From: Selaginella moellendorffii
Taxonomy: Eukaryota; Streptophyta; Lycopodiopsida; Selaginellales; Selaginellaceae
Reading direction: 5' to 3'
Assembly (NCBI RefSeq): GCF_000143415.4
Contig: NW_003314407.1
Span: 62,001-126,000, forward strand
Length of the DNA stretch: 64,000 bases
Both the position numbers and the translations under genes were made by a program. Of the stretch, positions 35,067 to 47,239 are shown piece by piece. The notes beneath the pieces were generated by a model, which was given only the letters and a program-made list of their open reading frames with translations, was not told the origin of the DNA and made no database searches. Position 1 is the first letter of the stretch; every line of letters begins with the position of its first letter.

Positions 35067-36449
35067 TCAGAACGGTGTTGGCGTCAATGGCTCCATTCTC
35101 GCGAGATAGTCGGACCGAAGCCCAGAGAAATCTGCCGCATCAGTTTGGAATCTCAACATGGCTGTCGGTACCAGATCCGCTTGGTCTAGACTGAAGTCAG
35201 AATCGAAGGCAATCGGCTTTGCCACAGCAACTGGATCCACAAGCTTGAACTCAACTTGGTTCTTGAGGGAGGCCTTGACGAACTGCACACGACAAATCTA
35301 TAAGCCAAAGCGGAGATGCAAGAGTAGAGACAACCTCGTGGATTGCGGACGTTGGCTCCTTGGGAAGAAACAGGCCCTGCAGCACCACATTGTCGGGGAA
35401 GAGTATGCGAATCACCGACACCTTGTACTTCTGACGTGCTGCAAGTACTTGCTTCTCCCTCAGAGACTTTGGAATGAGCAGCTGAGAGTCTTCCAGTTTC
35501 TTTCGTTTGATCGCCGCTTGCTTCTTCACCTCGTCCAGCGACAGCTCGTAGAAGTCGGCCGAAAGCTCTGCACGCGACGCAGTACCTTCTGCCGAAACAT
35601 AAAACACTCGCACCTGCCAACACAGACGTCAGGACAAAATCCAGAGCCTGGACCAAATACCTGTCTGTCAAACGAACTCGCCTCCTCGGTTGTCCTCGCC
35701 GCAAGCTGTGGCTGTGAAGGCTGTGCAAGCTGTGCCTCGAGCGCCGCTACAACTTCCTTGATCACTCGCAAGCGCTCAGCTGACGGCTCTTCCATTACGC
35801 TCCACAGCTCACCTTGTTCCATGACGGCCTCGAAGCCCAGAAACTCGAGAAACTCGGCACCACCAACGGCCGAGCCAATACTCTCCTGGATCTTGGGATT
35901 TCCCATGCGAACCTTCCTGAACTTGTCCGACGCCGGATCTCTAATGATGTTTGTGAGAAGCCGGACGACAACTTGGACAGCTCCGTTGGAGGCGCCGCCA
36001 GAGAGAAATGTCGCCACGGCTACCTCCATCTTCTCTGTGTCGTCGGGGGTCATTTCCTGAGAGACATTCGGACTGTTGCTGCTTTTACTGAAGAGACCAC
36101 CACCACCATCGTTTACGCTTGGATCGGGGAGTAGACGGGACCGTTGGGGCTCTACGCTCACCTCCGCCGATGCCGATTGCCTTGGAGTCAATGACGGCGT
36201 CGTCGGCTTGGCGCTTCTCGACTTGGATTTGTCGGCCTTGAGCTGCTCCGCTTCCCACCTTTGCTGCTGATTTCTCCTCCATTCGTCCTGCTGCTGCCGC
36301 TGATCGCTACTCTTGGCTGCTATGCGGGGCGACGGCTCTGGCTGCGGCTCGCCCAACCTGTGTCCCTCTCCCTTAAATCTGCTAGAGGAGCTGAAAGGAT
36401 TCTTGAGCTTCTTCATCAGCCCCTTGGCCTTGTCCTTGACGTCGTCCAT
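35067..36449 (-). CDS. PUX2: PUX2-like PUB- and UBX-domain protein
   Basis: Three exons: 35661-36449, 35335-35613 and 35067-35282. The N-terminus (MDDVKDKAKG ... NPFSSSS) matches plant UBX-domain protein 2. A charged linker is followed by a PUB domain (about residues 140-215, VAVATFLSGGASN to EFLGFEAV), which in this family binds the CDC48/p97 ATPase, and a C-terminal UBX fold (KVSVIRILFPDNVVLQGLF onward), a ubiquitin-like CDC48 adaptor module. The protein would therefore be a CDC48 cofactor in the cytosol or at membranes. Its ATG lies only 29 bp after the BUB1 stop on the same strand, so its promoter or leader must overlap BUB1. It ends 110 bp from the convergent UGGT stop. Confidence 0.9.
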
Positions 36450-36478
36450 ATTCGCGCATCAACCCTAGATGGACTGCT

Positions 36479-39266
36479 CTACCGCCGGGGGTACATCATG
36501 ACCGTCTGCTTTATAAGGAGCTCCTTTAGCCGCCTTGGGTGTGCCGCATTGGAGACGATGGTTTGTTCCAGCATTTCCCGCAGCGAGGATAGCGGCAGTG
36601 GCGGCGAGGCATTCAAGAGCGTCTTGAAAAACTTGTCCCACACATTCGTGTTCCAGTACCTGAGAAAACGAGGGGAAAACGAGGGGAAAACGAGCTTTAG
36701 CTACCGTGGGAAGTTGAAGTACCGTTTAAGCGATGCTTTGGGCTTATGGACGCGACCACCGTCCGGGCTTCTCTCCTCTTCGAGCTCCATGTAGCTTCCA
36801 TGGAGCATACAGTGCACTATACAGCATAAACCGTAGCCGTCAACCTGCAAAAGCACTTTATGAGCATCGAGTAAGAAAGCATTGTCACTCACCTGATAAG
36901 TCCATGGCCTTTCTTCCATCATCTCAATGCATCTAAAGGCCGATGTTTTGCTGTCTGCAAGAAACTCGGTCCCTTCTGGAAAGAGTCTCATATCTATGCT
37001 TCTTCCCCAGTCGATTAAACATAGTCCCTGCAACGCGAGACATAAGCCTCGAGACAGAAACTAAGAGATATCTTTTACCTGACCCTTCCAACAACCGGGC
37101 CTGTTCGGCGCCCAGTTTTCCCAGTTGTCACTGAAACATAATATGCAAGGGCGTAACAAGGCAGAAAAACTTCCAGAACTACCTTTCGTTTCGAATAAGT
37201 AGATTGTCGGGCTTAAAATCAGCGTGAATGATGCCAACTCCGTGCAACACCTCAAGCATGCGCAGCATCTCGATCGTGTAATACATGCAGAGGAGCTCGT
37301 CCATTTTCAGCGAATGCGCTAGATACGCGTTCACAACGTCCTGGATGCAGTAAGTCATGAGATACTAACAATCAAGTGAAGAAACCCCACATCACCTGTA
37401 AGGTTCCATGCTGGCCATAGCCAGCAACCAAGATGCTGCAATCGGAAAATACATACATTTTCCGGGCACTGCCAAAGCTGTCTCTCTGCAAGAATGTACA
37501 TCATATTAGTTACACAAAAGCTCGGCCAATCTACGTAACCTCTTCAACTGGGATCCTCTTGTCCAGCTGATAATATATGTAGAACTCCCACGGACACGGC
37601 GGCTTTTGGATCTACATATCATGTTTGAGACTCAACTGAAAAACTCCAAGGGGCGCTTCTCACCTTCAGTACAACTGGTGATTCATTGTTGCTGTTTTCG
37701 TGGGCCTGGTAAACTTGAGCAAAAGCACCTTGTCCTGTACATCCTTTTAGGAAATAAGTCGAGTTTCCTGTCACATAGAAGGAAAATCTTGGTAACCAGC
37801 GCAACAAACAGAACCGTACCTAGTTCGACAGTCTTATTGCGTGCGTTCGCTTTGAGAGATGACAATGAGACGCCTCCGCTATATTTTTTGCTGCTGCAAT
37901 GGAATCCCTACAGGCAGGCAACACTAAGTTCATATAGAGATTATCACCAAAGACCATACCTTGCAAGTTTGCAAGGGTGGCGCCAGTTTCTTCAGCAAGT
38001 CCGCAACCAGGGTCTCGTCCCAAGGATCTACGAATTCGATCTTGCGGTCTCGCCGGTCGTCGCAGAAAGCATCGTCAACGAATATATTGAAGTCCATCTT
38101 TCCGGCTCCCAGGCTTGGTTTGTCCTGTCCCTGTGGCTTCTTTGCCTGTTCCAAAGGAGCTTCATCTACAAAGACATTTAGCTCCATTGCTCCTGGTAGC
38201 TCACGTCGTTGACATGAAGGTGCTTTAGGCTGCTTCACTTGATCCAATGGCAAGGGCTGGTTGAACAAGGAAAGAACGTTGACAAGAGCTTCTCTGGTGT
38301 TGATTGTCGGCTCAACCAGACCAATGTGAGTCTCCGCGTTTGCTGCCTCTGGATCAACTCCCAGAACGATAGCCTCCTCCGCGTACTTTTTGATAGCGAT
38401 TGTCTCATCTCCATGAGGCCGTGCAATATTGGACATGGGATTAACAGCGGCTACAAAGCTTCCTTTCACTTCGGAAGGCCTGCTCGTCTTGAACTTGCGC
38501 TTCAAAAAGCTCGCGTGCATTTTCTCCAGTTGCTCCACCGGTTGAGCGTGTCTGGGAGGATGGAGATAAGTACAAAGAGAAAACAGCCAGTGAAAATGGC
38601 AGACATACCTCGAGATACCGAGCTCATAAATCTGGTTTGCCTTGGTTATGTCTCCTCGTAGCTCGAGGATCATCGCGTAAGCTTCGTAAAAGAGAGAATG
38701 AGTCTGGCCAATACGCTTCGCCTCTAAGAGCTCAAAGATGTGAAGTGGATCCGCGCAGCAGTCTGCCTGAAGCGGTTGCAAAGAAGGAAAGTAAGAATAC
38801 AGAAGCACCAAGCAGAGGAGGAGACTTACGTAGCGCAACCAGATGCGCAGGTACCTCAGGTCCTCCCGGTATCGGGGATCGTCCAGAAAAGCTTTGGTGC
38901 AAAACTCGAGCAATGGACAGAGTTCTGCCCGGACTCCCGGGGCGGAGGAGGAGGTGATGATGCCTTTGGCCCACTTGACACATCTGGGAGGGAAAATCTC
39001 GAGTGAGTGAGAGCGAGCGAGGGAAATGCAGGACGAGCACACTTACGCAACCCATGGCTTGAGCGGATCGCTGCCGGCGTAGCTCTGAATGGCGTCAAGA
39101 AAGTACCTGGACAAGCAAAGAGAGCACAGATCTGGATGGATGAACGTCTGCTGGAGCTCGATTACCTGCGCTGGGACTGGATGGCATCGCTGGATCCGTT
39201 GCTCTTGAGCAAGTCCTGGAGATTGGGCGGGAGATTCTCCTTACCCTTGTGCTGCGCCAATGCCAT
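36479..39266 (-). CDS. BUB1: BUB1-type mitotic checkpoint kinase
   Basis: A multi-exon gene; early exons include 39166-39266, 39047-39106, 38830-38983 and one ending near 38629. The protein begins MALAQHKGKEN, with a KEN box at residues 9-11, then the Mad3/BUB1 homology region (RYLRIWLRY, SLFYEAYAMILELRGD, ANQIYELGI) that binds kinetochore partners. A linker with two FVDEAP/FVDDAF repeats leads to a kinase domain: Gly loop GTGQGAFAQVY, catalytic loop IIHADFKPDN near 37205-37232, and LIDWGRSID in place of DFG. BUB1 monitors kinetochore attachment and delays anaphase. It is head-to-head with RPC82 (ATGs 56 bp apart) and runs to within 29 bp of the PUX2 start. Confidence 0.92.
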
Positions 39267-39322
39267 GGGCGGGAGCACAAGAACCCTAGCGAGAATTTGA
39301 AAGCTAGGGTTCTTGAGTGTGA
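39267..39322. promoter_or_regulatory. 56-bp bidirectional promoter core with inverted telo-box
   Basis: The whole space between the ATGs of BUB1 (-) and RPC82 (+). It contains a perfect 13-bp inverted repeat, CAAGAACCCTAGC at 39278-39290 and GCTAGGGTTCTTG at 39304-39316, with a 13-bp spacer. Each arm carries a telo-box-like AACCCTAG. The symmetry could give matched control of both genes, or a stem in each leader. Both 5' leaders must be very short or overlap. Confidence 0.75.
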
Positions 39323-41549
39323 TGGCTGCTCGCAACCTGGCGTGTGACCTCATCAACGACCAATTCGGGGAGCTTGTCCAGGTAACGCCATCGCCATCGC
39401 CATCGCTCGCAGCGTAGCTCACCATTGCTTCTCTGGGTGGATGATGCTAGAAAGTATGCGACTGCCTTGTGCAGCGTGGAAGCCTGTTGCTGTCCGAGAT
39501 TGCGCGCTTCACTGGCATCGACGTCGCGCCGCTGGGCGACTGCCTGAAGCAGCTCATCCAGCACAACTGCGTACAAGCTTTTAGAGCTTCGGTGGAGCAA
39601 GAACACGATGGCCTGGGTGAGTGCGTGACTTCTTCTTCGAGTTCGCTTAGTTGTTTTCCTTTGCTTGTCTAGGCGCTGGAGGGAGGCCAGCACCAAAGCC
39701 CAACACCTTCTACATGCTCATACTGGACAACGTCCTCCACCGGATGCGCTTCCCAAAGTTTATGACGCTCGTCCGCGACGACATTGGCAGCGAGGCGCAA
39801 GGCTTGCTCGGCGCCTTACTGCAGCACGGCCGACTGACGCTCGACCAGCTGCTCAAACGCGCAGCGGAATGCGCTCAACCAGGTAGAACTCTCTCGCGCT
39901 CTTCCTTCATGGTATTCTCACGCCTCCATTGCCAGGTGACGTTGAGGTCGAAATGAGCGTGAAGAAAGCATTCGTGGAGCTTGTCGAGGCGCATTTCATT
40001 GAGCGCTGCCCGTTGCCAGAGCCAACGTTGCCTCTGGCGGAGGAAGAACAGCCCAACAAGGTACCTGTGCTTGTTTGCCTACAACTACAAACAAAAGCTT
40101 TTCATTCCTTGCCAAACGAAGCGAGCCAGGATGACGGCTCAGACGCGGGAGCGGCGTGTACTCGATGCGGCAGCACAGTCGGACGCCCTCAGGTTTCGGT
40201 TGCCAGCATCGTTGCAACTACAATCCGAGGACTTGGTCACGCTAGATGATTCTCTTATCACGGGTCACAAGGTATCGCTCCTTCACTTTTGTTATACTGA
40301 ACCTTGACTAAGGATCACTTGGAACCAGCGCAAGGAAATGGATACGACCCTCCTTGACGACAAAGATGTTATTTGGCGAGTCAACTACGAGGAGTTCATA
40401 CGTCGCCTACGGCATCAGGTAAGTAGGAGTAGTGCTCCCAGCTACCATCGTACGTAATCGTTTTATTTCCAGGCCTGCGTGAGGCTGGTGAGCTCCAAGT
40501 GTGACCTTGGGTGTGGAACTGTTTTGGCGTGCATTCTCGACAGAAGCCGCAAGGCAGAGCGGAGCGTCAGACAAAGGCTGTCCAGTAAGCTTTTAGCTCG
40601 ATGCTTCGCAACTAGCTTACGTTTCGCTGTCAGGCCCTCTTGAAATGGAAGCGATTGTCGAGGCCGTGAGAAAGACAGAGGAGGGACGATGCATGCCCTT
40701 GGAAAGGATACGCTGCGCTCTTTTGCAGATGACGGCTGATGGTTTTGTCGTTGATCGAGCTGGTGAAGCGAGTGAACAGTATGCTATCAGTTCGTATTTC
40801 CGCCATTTTATTCTAGTCGTGCTCTTATGCCGCTCGGCATGTTTCCAGATATGCGAAAAATCTTAGATGTTGCGAGGCAGGCTGAAGTAAGTGAAGGAGA
40901 TATCGTTATTCTCATATCTCATCTGCTCTGGCTACTTTGACAGATGGAAGGCATTGTGCTACAAAGATTTGGACGGAAGTGCTGCAGAATCTTTCGGCTC
41001 CTGTCAACAAAAGGCCGCCTGGATCACAAGCAGGTGTGCAAGTTTGAACGCTCGACTGTTTTAACGGATTTGTTGTGCATGTAAAGATCTCCGACAAGTC
41101 GCTCGTACCTTCAAAGGAGGCATGGGAACTGCTGTCGAAACTTGTCAAGGAGCACTTCATCGAGCTAGAGGCATGGCACTCTTGATTTTGTAACTCAATG
41201 CTAGCGTTTGCCCTCGTTTCCTAACAGGAGGATGATCCAAAGCCTATCTCGTGGCGCGTCAATCTCGAAATAGTGGCATGGAACGTGCTCAACCAAATGC
41301 ATAATGCAGCATGGAGTCTGGGCCGTCGCCTCTCCCAGGAGCTTGAACAGCAGGAGCAGGAGCAAGATCAAGTAAGTAGTATGGTTGCTTGCTCGTGAGA
41401 CTTATGGATTGGATGTGTGTGATCCACCACAGGCTGGCGCAAGTGTTCCTCTTGACGAGGCGAGCAGCAGACGAAGAAACATCGCCAAGGTGCTCGAGGC
41501 ATCTGCGACAAGGCTAGACGACGCAATCATGCTGTTCCACGACTTTTAA
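39323..41549 (+). CDS. RPC82: RNA polymerase III subunit C82/RPC3-like
   Basis: Many short exons. The product starts MAARNLACDLINDQFGELV, then an RPC3-type winged-helix region (VQRGSLLLSEIARFTGID, LKQLIQHNCVQAF). The RPC82 core follows: NTFYMLILDNVLHRMRFPKF near 39700, VKKAFVELVEAHFIERCP near 39957, TRERRVLDAA near 40140, and the C-terminal helices ending NIAKVLEASATRLDDAIMLF. RPC82 with RPC34 and RPC39-type partners helps polymerase III open and bind tRNA and 5S promoters. The stop is 85 bp from the convergent P5A-ATPase stop. Family assignment rests on order and similarity of these blocks. Confidence 0.82.
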
Positions 41550-41634
41550 AGGCTTCAAAAAATTTCGTCTGCCAAGAACTCGTCGTGCAAGCTCTCCGTC
41601 AAAAGGATTGCCCCTCCAGTAGAGAGCCAATCTA

Positions 41635-44600
41635 CTACTGCACCTTCTTATCGACGTTACTGCTCGCCTTGCTCCGTGTAAGTGGTCGCCTTCCGGGGAA
41701 GAGAGCCCGTAGAAGCCTCTCCCAAACAAAGCAGCCAAGCGACATCATCCCCGCCCACAGCAGCAGCTTCCACCCAAGCGGCTTTGGCAGTGGAACCAGC
41801 CTGAGCCAGTCATTCAGGTCTCTCAGCAGGTCGGAGCTGATGGTTGTGAAGAACAGAGCTGCGGCTGTTAAGGCGTAGAAGAACGGCTTGTTCTCTCGGA
41901 TGCTCTGGTTGAACGGGTGGCCGATGTAGTTCACCGCAAACGTAGCCACCTGTATCATCATGTTGGCCATGTACGAGACCGTGTTCACCAGGTTGGGGGT
42001 GAAGTCCGAGTCCGGCTCCACGCACTCCTCGGGCATATACGACTCGGCAGCCCGGACGACGGAAACCAGGAAGCAGAGGTGCATCGCAAACTGTCCTAGC
42101 ATGGATATGATCACGTAGGCCGAGAAGATGTTGGGGTGCGGCCTCTGAGCGGACAGTGTGCTTAAAGGTCGTGCGTTCGAGATGAAAAGGAAAAATGCCG
42201 CCGTGAAGAGACCACTGATTGTTGCCTGCACGTCGCCAAGCTTCACGCCATCCAGGTACATGACACTGAGCACATAGGCCGTTGAGAGGCAATTCAGGCC
42301 CAGGATCTTGAACATCTGCAACGTCGTCACCAGAGTGCTCCTGCCTTGACGTATGATATCGGCCGTTGGCTGCACCGATGCGTGCTTGGCAGTAAACGCG
42401 GACGCCATGGACGCATCACCAAGTCGCACCACGGGAGCGCTTCTACCGTCGTCCGAATTCATCTCGTCCATCATCTGCTTCAGTTTCTGCTTTTGCTGCT
42501 CGGCGCGACTGGCAGCACTGTTCGGACGACTTGTCTGCGAGGATGTCGGAGCCCTTTGTCTCTTCACTGTCACTATAGAGGCTGTTGGACAACGAAGAAT
42601 ATAAAGTGCAATGCCTACCGGTAGAGCTGGAGGCTGATGGCGATTTTCCAGGCACTTCTACAGCATTAAGTAGTGCGACCCCTACGTGCGCCTTTGAAAA
42701 ACCCAATCAACGGTAGGAAAGACAGTTTATAAAAGAGATTACAGACCTGTTTCAGAGCACCGACGTCGTTTGTACCATCGCCGCACATAAGGGTCGTTCT
42801 ACCCACATCCTTCAAGGTGATGAGAATGAGCTCCTTGTGATCCGGGGCAACTCTTGCATACACCTGTACTGAAGTAACCTCAGGACCGCACAAGAACATG
42901 TTTCGACCCTTACCTTTACGAAAGGTAACACTGGTTCTAGTGCACCTGTACGCTGGAGCATAGCAAGTCCGTCACCAGAAACGCACAGGTCATAGTTGTC
43001 CGCCAATATCTGGATCTTCTCTACCCTGGAAACAGCTCCCATGTTCGAAAATATAAGAGAAAAGACACAGAATCTTACTCGTAAGCTATCTTCGTTTCCT
43101 CGTCAGGCGAAAGCCAATTAAAACCATCCTGCCCGTTTGATGGAGGAGTCAAGATTAAAACTGGCTGAGAGACAATGTGAACTTGACCAGCAACATGACA
43201 AGCCGTAAGAGCTTGATCCCCTGTTATCATCACCTAAGAAACATAAAAAAACAGCGTCAGCGTTACAGCACGAAAATCCAACGTTATGTACCAGATCATG
43301 AGACGAATCTTTGAGGTCTTTCAGAACGGAGGCCGAATCCTTCCTGAGAGGACAAGCAAAAACCTACGACCGACGTTAATTCAAGAGAAAAATTTAAAAA
43401 CTGCATCATACCGCAAAACCACAAAAAACTAAATCGCTTTCAACGCTCTGCCTTTCTAACGATCGAGCCTCGCCCACCTTGTATACAGCACCCGTTAATA
43501 GCAACACAAAACTGCAATTATGTCCATAATCACTTACCGGAATGTCTGGAAGGACTTTGTAAGCTAAAGCTAAAACTCGAGCTCCCTGCCGTGTATACGT
43601 CTTATATGTGTGGACGTAAGACTCAGGAACGTGAACCAGTCTTTCTTGAATTGTTTCAGGTGCACCCTGGAAGGGCGAGTCGCCAGATACTTAAAGTGAA
43701 AACTAAACACTACCTTTGTAAAGGCCAGAAAGTTCTCATCTATACGCACAACGGTGGACATTCGTTTCAAAGAAGAAGAAAAGTGATGCCTCTGTATGAT
43801 TTGAACGGCTGGCACGCTTCCCCTGTCACAAAGGGCATTAAGTACACGTCTTTACAAGCACGAGCTTCCACAGACCTGCGGGCAACAGCCTTCTCATCGG
43901 CTGTGTAAGACCAATCCACACCTTTCAGAGCAGCCTTCTCAAGAGGATCTCCCACCTGGAAGACACTTTCCACGTTAAGCACAGTCAACAAGCAAGGTAT
44001 TACCAGTTTGTTATCCACGAAAACAAGGGCGTGGCAGGCGGCCAAAATCTGCAGAGTACGATCAAGGAGTTTCGTAGGATCGCTCTCGAGATGAGAGCCT
44101 TTCCCCTCCACGTTGCAAACCCCAAGAAATTCCTGTACATCAAACAGTGAGAACTTTCATTTAAACAATATGTGTGAATACCATATCATCGCTCGTGAGA
44201 GTCCCAGTTTTATCAAAACAACAAGTATCAACCTGGATGCCACGCCCCGTCAAAGAAATCAACAAAAGACTACAAGCCTACCTTCCCGGCGAAAGGTATT
44301 CTAAAAGGTTCAGTGCAATAGATTCCACGTCGTACAAGAGCTATGAGAGAGGTATTCACTGCAATCGAGAGTTCCATCGGCAACTCCGGCGGTATGACAG
44401 AAGTTATTATCATAGAGCAATTCAGGAACAGCTTGAATTTGCTGCGCGTTGGGTGCTCTAGCCCCTGAAAGTCGCTATGAATAAATAAGAAACTCCAAGC
44501 TTGCACAAAGAGAAACTTTACCTGCTTGAGGACATACCCGGCCGCAACCAGAGCAAAGAAGACAAGGAACAGAATGAAAAGACCACTCTCCCAATTGTTT

Positions 44601-46241
44601 GCAGTAACCTGCAGAGCATAGTAGTCACAATGGATCGCAATAAATCACGTGCTCACCCTCTCGGTAGAGAAAAGTATAGTCCGCATTAGCTTCCCTTGGC
44701 TCGTTTCGAAGCCCGTGCGTAGTACGACAGCCAAACAACCACCGTCCGGAGTTTTCAAGTGACTAGCCTGCAATTTCAAAAGAAGGCGATCCTCAACTCA
44801 AGTCGCACACAACTTTGCCTTGCCTTGTCTGGAGTATGCTGAAGTATTTTAGTTCCCCCAAAAAGTACGTGAGCTTTATCCTTTCGGATTGACAGCTTCT
44901 CCTCCATATCGCGGCCTACAATGGAAACCTGTCGATACACTAGTAAACGTGCGAGCAGATGAGAATCCGTATGATACCTTCCACTGTGGTGTCGATTCAC
45001 CCGTCAGAAGAGCTTCATTGGCGATAGCCGTCCCGGCAAGAAGTAGCATATCAGCTGGTACCGTGCGTTCTTCGCTTGTTTGCCCTGTGGCTCGACCGAT
45101 TGATACAAGATCTCCCGGTAAAAGATCTACTCCTGAGAGTTTTAACCATCTGCAGGAAAGGCAGTCAATGACACAACAGCGGACTTTGAAGTATCAACTT
45201 ACTTCCCAGTGCGATACACATGAATTGTCTGACTATCCACTCGCACGCGACGCAATTCCGCGAGCGTTTTCAGGCGGGATTTGACGACAGTGGACTCGAA
45301 AAGGATCAACATGAAGAGAGTAAATATGCTGTAGTACCAGTACTCGTCAAGGCACCATAGGCCTACACAAAACACCTGGGGAAAGAACATATAAGCCAGG
45401 GAACTTTTCGAACGATCAACAAGTACCTGGAAAACGAAGAACGGTTCCATGCAGTGCTCCTTCATTAGCTTCTGAAACGTAGGTTGAGGGAACTCAAAGC
45501 TGCATAAAACGAGGTCAGTGGGGAAATCAATGCCAAGGGCAGGGCGGGGCGCGAGATCTTCCTACACGTTCCGGCCCCATTTGCCCAAAGCGGCCTTCTC
45601 TTTCGCATCCGTTCCATAGCCGCTACTTCTGCTGTACACGCCAAACGTCTCTTTGGACGGATAGAGAAGCTTGCGAAACGTATCGTCTGAAAAGATAAAC
45701 TTTTGCTTGCGAAACTCGAAGCTATGCTCTGGCTGAGACGATATCGAATTCTTGGATCCGACTTCCTGATTGACAATGAAGCAATGGTCAGTCCCATGAA
45801 ATGGATAGAGCGAGCGCATTTCCATACCAGGGTTGTATGCACCAAGGGAACAACTTCTTTGGAGCCAGAGAACTTGGCAGGAACAACTTTGACGACGTCG
45901 GCCTCGCGCACACGATTCACCTGCAAAGAAAGCCACGGGCACGATTCAGCGAGAGGGGAGAGAGAGAGAGAGAGAGAAGCGCGTGGAAGGCAAACCTTAG
46001 AAGCGTGCATGAAGCAGCGAAAATCCACCGACCAGGCAGTGAAGAGCACGACGAGAATGTGGAGCAAAGCCAGGCCGAGCAAGACGATCACGGCATCCAT
46101 AAAATCGAGCTGGGGAAGCAGCAGCAATGCCCAGGCAACATAGAGCAGCACAAACGGCCACACATCCAGCTGCCAGGCGACGCCGCGCCATCTGTAGAGC
46201 TCCACGCGCTTGATAGTCTTGGCGTCCACATCCAGCTCCAT
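41635..46241 (-). CDS. P5A-type ATPase (MIA/PDR2/Spf1 family)
   Basis: A multi-exon gene starting at the ATG at 46241 ([16 protein letters not shown]); an upstream in-frame GTG is not a plant start. Conserved P-type motifs: PPELPMELS, the P5 signature in M4, at 44366-44392; the phosphorylation loop [10 protein letters not shown] at 44194-44214 on the minus strand; GDGTND hinge at 42765-42782. The last exon gives the membrane bundle ([34 protein letters not shown]). P5A-ATPases act in the ER and remove mis-inserted transmembrane helices; the Arabidopsis member is needed for pollen and phosphate responses. A telo-box repeat precedes the start, and the upstream gene ends only 64 bp away. Confidence 0.94.
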
Positions 46242-46259
46242 AGCGCTGCTGCTCACGAT

Positions 46260-46274
46260 AAACCCTAACCCTAA
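46260..46274 (-). promoter_or_regulatory. Double telo-box before P5A-ATPase
   Basis: AAACCCTAACCCTAA, two telomere-like units, sits 18 bp upstream of the P5A-ATPase ATG and between it and the stop of the thioredoxin-like gene. It is probably a core promoter or leader element. Confidence 0.6.
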
Positions 46275-46305
46275 TCCTCTCTAGGAGAGGGGCGGACGGA
46301 CTAGC

Positions 46306-46860
46306 CTATAAGCCGGCCTCGCTCGAATGCGGCGGTGCCCCTCGTTGCACAGCCTGGACGAGGTATGGCGCCGCGCTCATTCCCAGGCTGGATGGCTGCG
46401 CAGCGCTCACCAGCGATGGCGGCCCTGCGACCTTGGCTACCTTGTGCGCCATTTGAGCAGGATTGGCACCCTCGAGAGTGTCCACGACCTCGCAGTTCTG
46501 TGGAAGCAGCAGTGGGGACTCTGAGAGAGAGAGAGAGAGTGGTTTGATACCTGGATGAAGACGAAGAAGGGCGCCGCAGCATCCACTGGTACTCCAAACT
46601 TGTGTGCTATCTCCGCCTGCTCGTCAGCGTTGATCTACAAAGGAGGAAGGGATGATCACATTCGTTCGGGGCATCAAATCGATCACGCAACTCACCCGGA
46701 GGAATGTTGCCTGTGGGGTGTCGGCGGAGAGGCGCTTCAGGAGCTCCTCCGCCTCCTCCACGCCCTTGGCTTGGCGCGGAGAGAAATGCAGCACCACCGC
46801 TGAGCCCCGCGCCACGATCGCCTCCAGCTCGCGCAGAGATGTCACGCTGCCCAAGCCCAT
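46306..46860 (-). CDS. Truncated GRXS17-like protein, thioredoxin domain only
   Basis: Three exons: 46696-46860, 46551-46634 and 46306-46497, about 146 residues. It starts MGLGSVTSLRELEAIV, then AVVLHFSPRQAKGVEEA where GRXS17 has a Trp-Cys-containing active site, then ADTPQATFLRV, PFFVFIQ and VDTLEGANPAQMAHKVAKVAG. This is the N-terminal thioredoxin-like domain and linker of plant monothiol glutaredoxin S17. The usual glutaredoxin (CGFS) repeats are absent: after the linker the frame stops within about 30 residues. With no cysteine at the active site it cannot be a redox enzyme by the normal mechanism; a binding role or decay is possible. Confidence 0.75.
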
Positions 46861-47239
46861 CTCTTCTCTCTTCAGCCCTAGGTAGCGCAACGTGGCAAAC
46901 AAAGGGGATGGATGGGTATTTTATTTCTCACAGGGCCGAGAGCTCTTGGAGCTCTTGTTATCTTCTCTATAGCTTTTTGAAAGTGGCATATACGCGCAGG
47001 ATATTCTCTTCCGCAATTCTTTCCCAGCTGGTGGGACGTCTATGTCTTGTCAGCTGGCACAGGGGCTTATCACGAGCCCGATCTGGGGAGACCTTCGTTT
47101 CCCAGTGCTAGACTAGCGGAGGACTCACTCACCCTTTGGATCAGATCGATGGAATGGTGGTAAGCAGCGCATAGATCTATCGAGCTAGATCGCAGAGGCA
47201 GGGTGTGGAAGTAGCGGGCGCACCTGCATTTGGCACAGG

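Noticed and set aside
46242-46256. Upstream extension of the P5A-ATPase to 46256
   Set aside because: The codon is GTG; the ATG at 46241 fits the family start.
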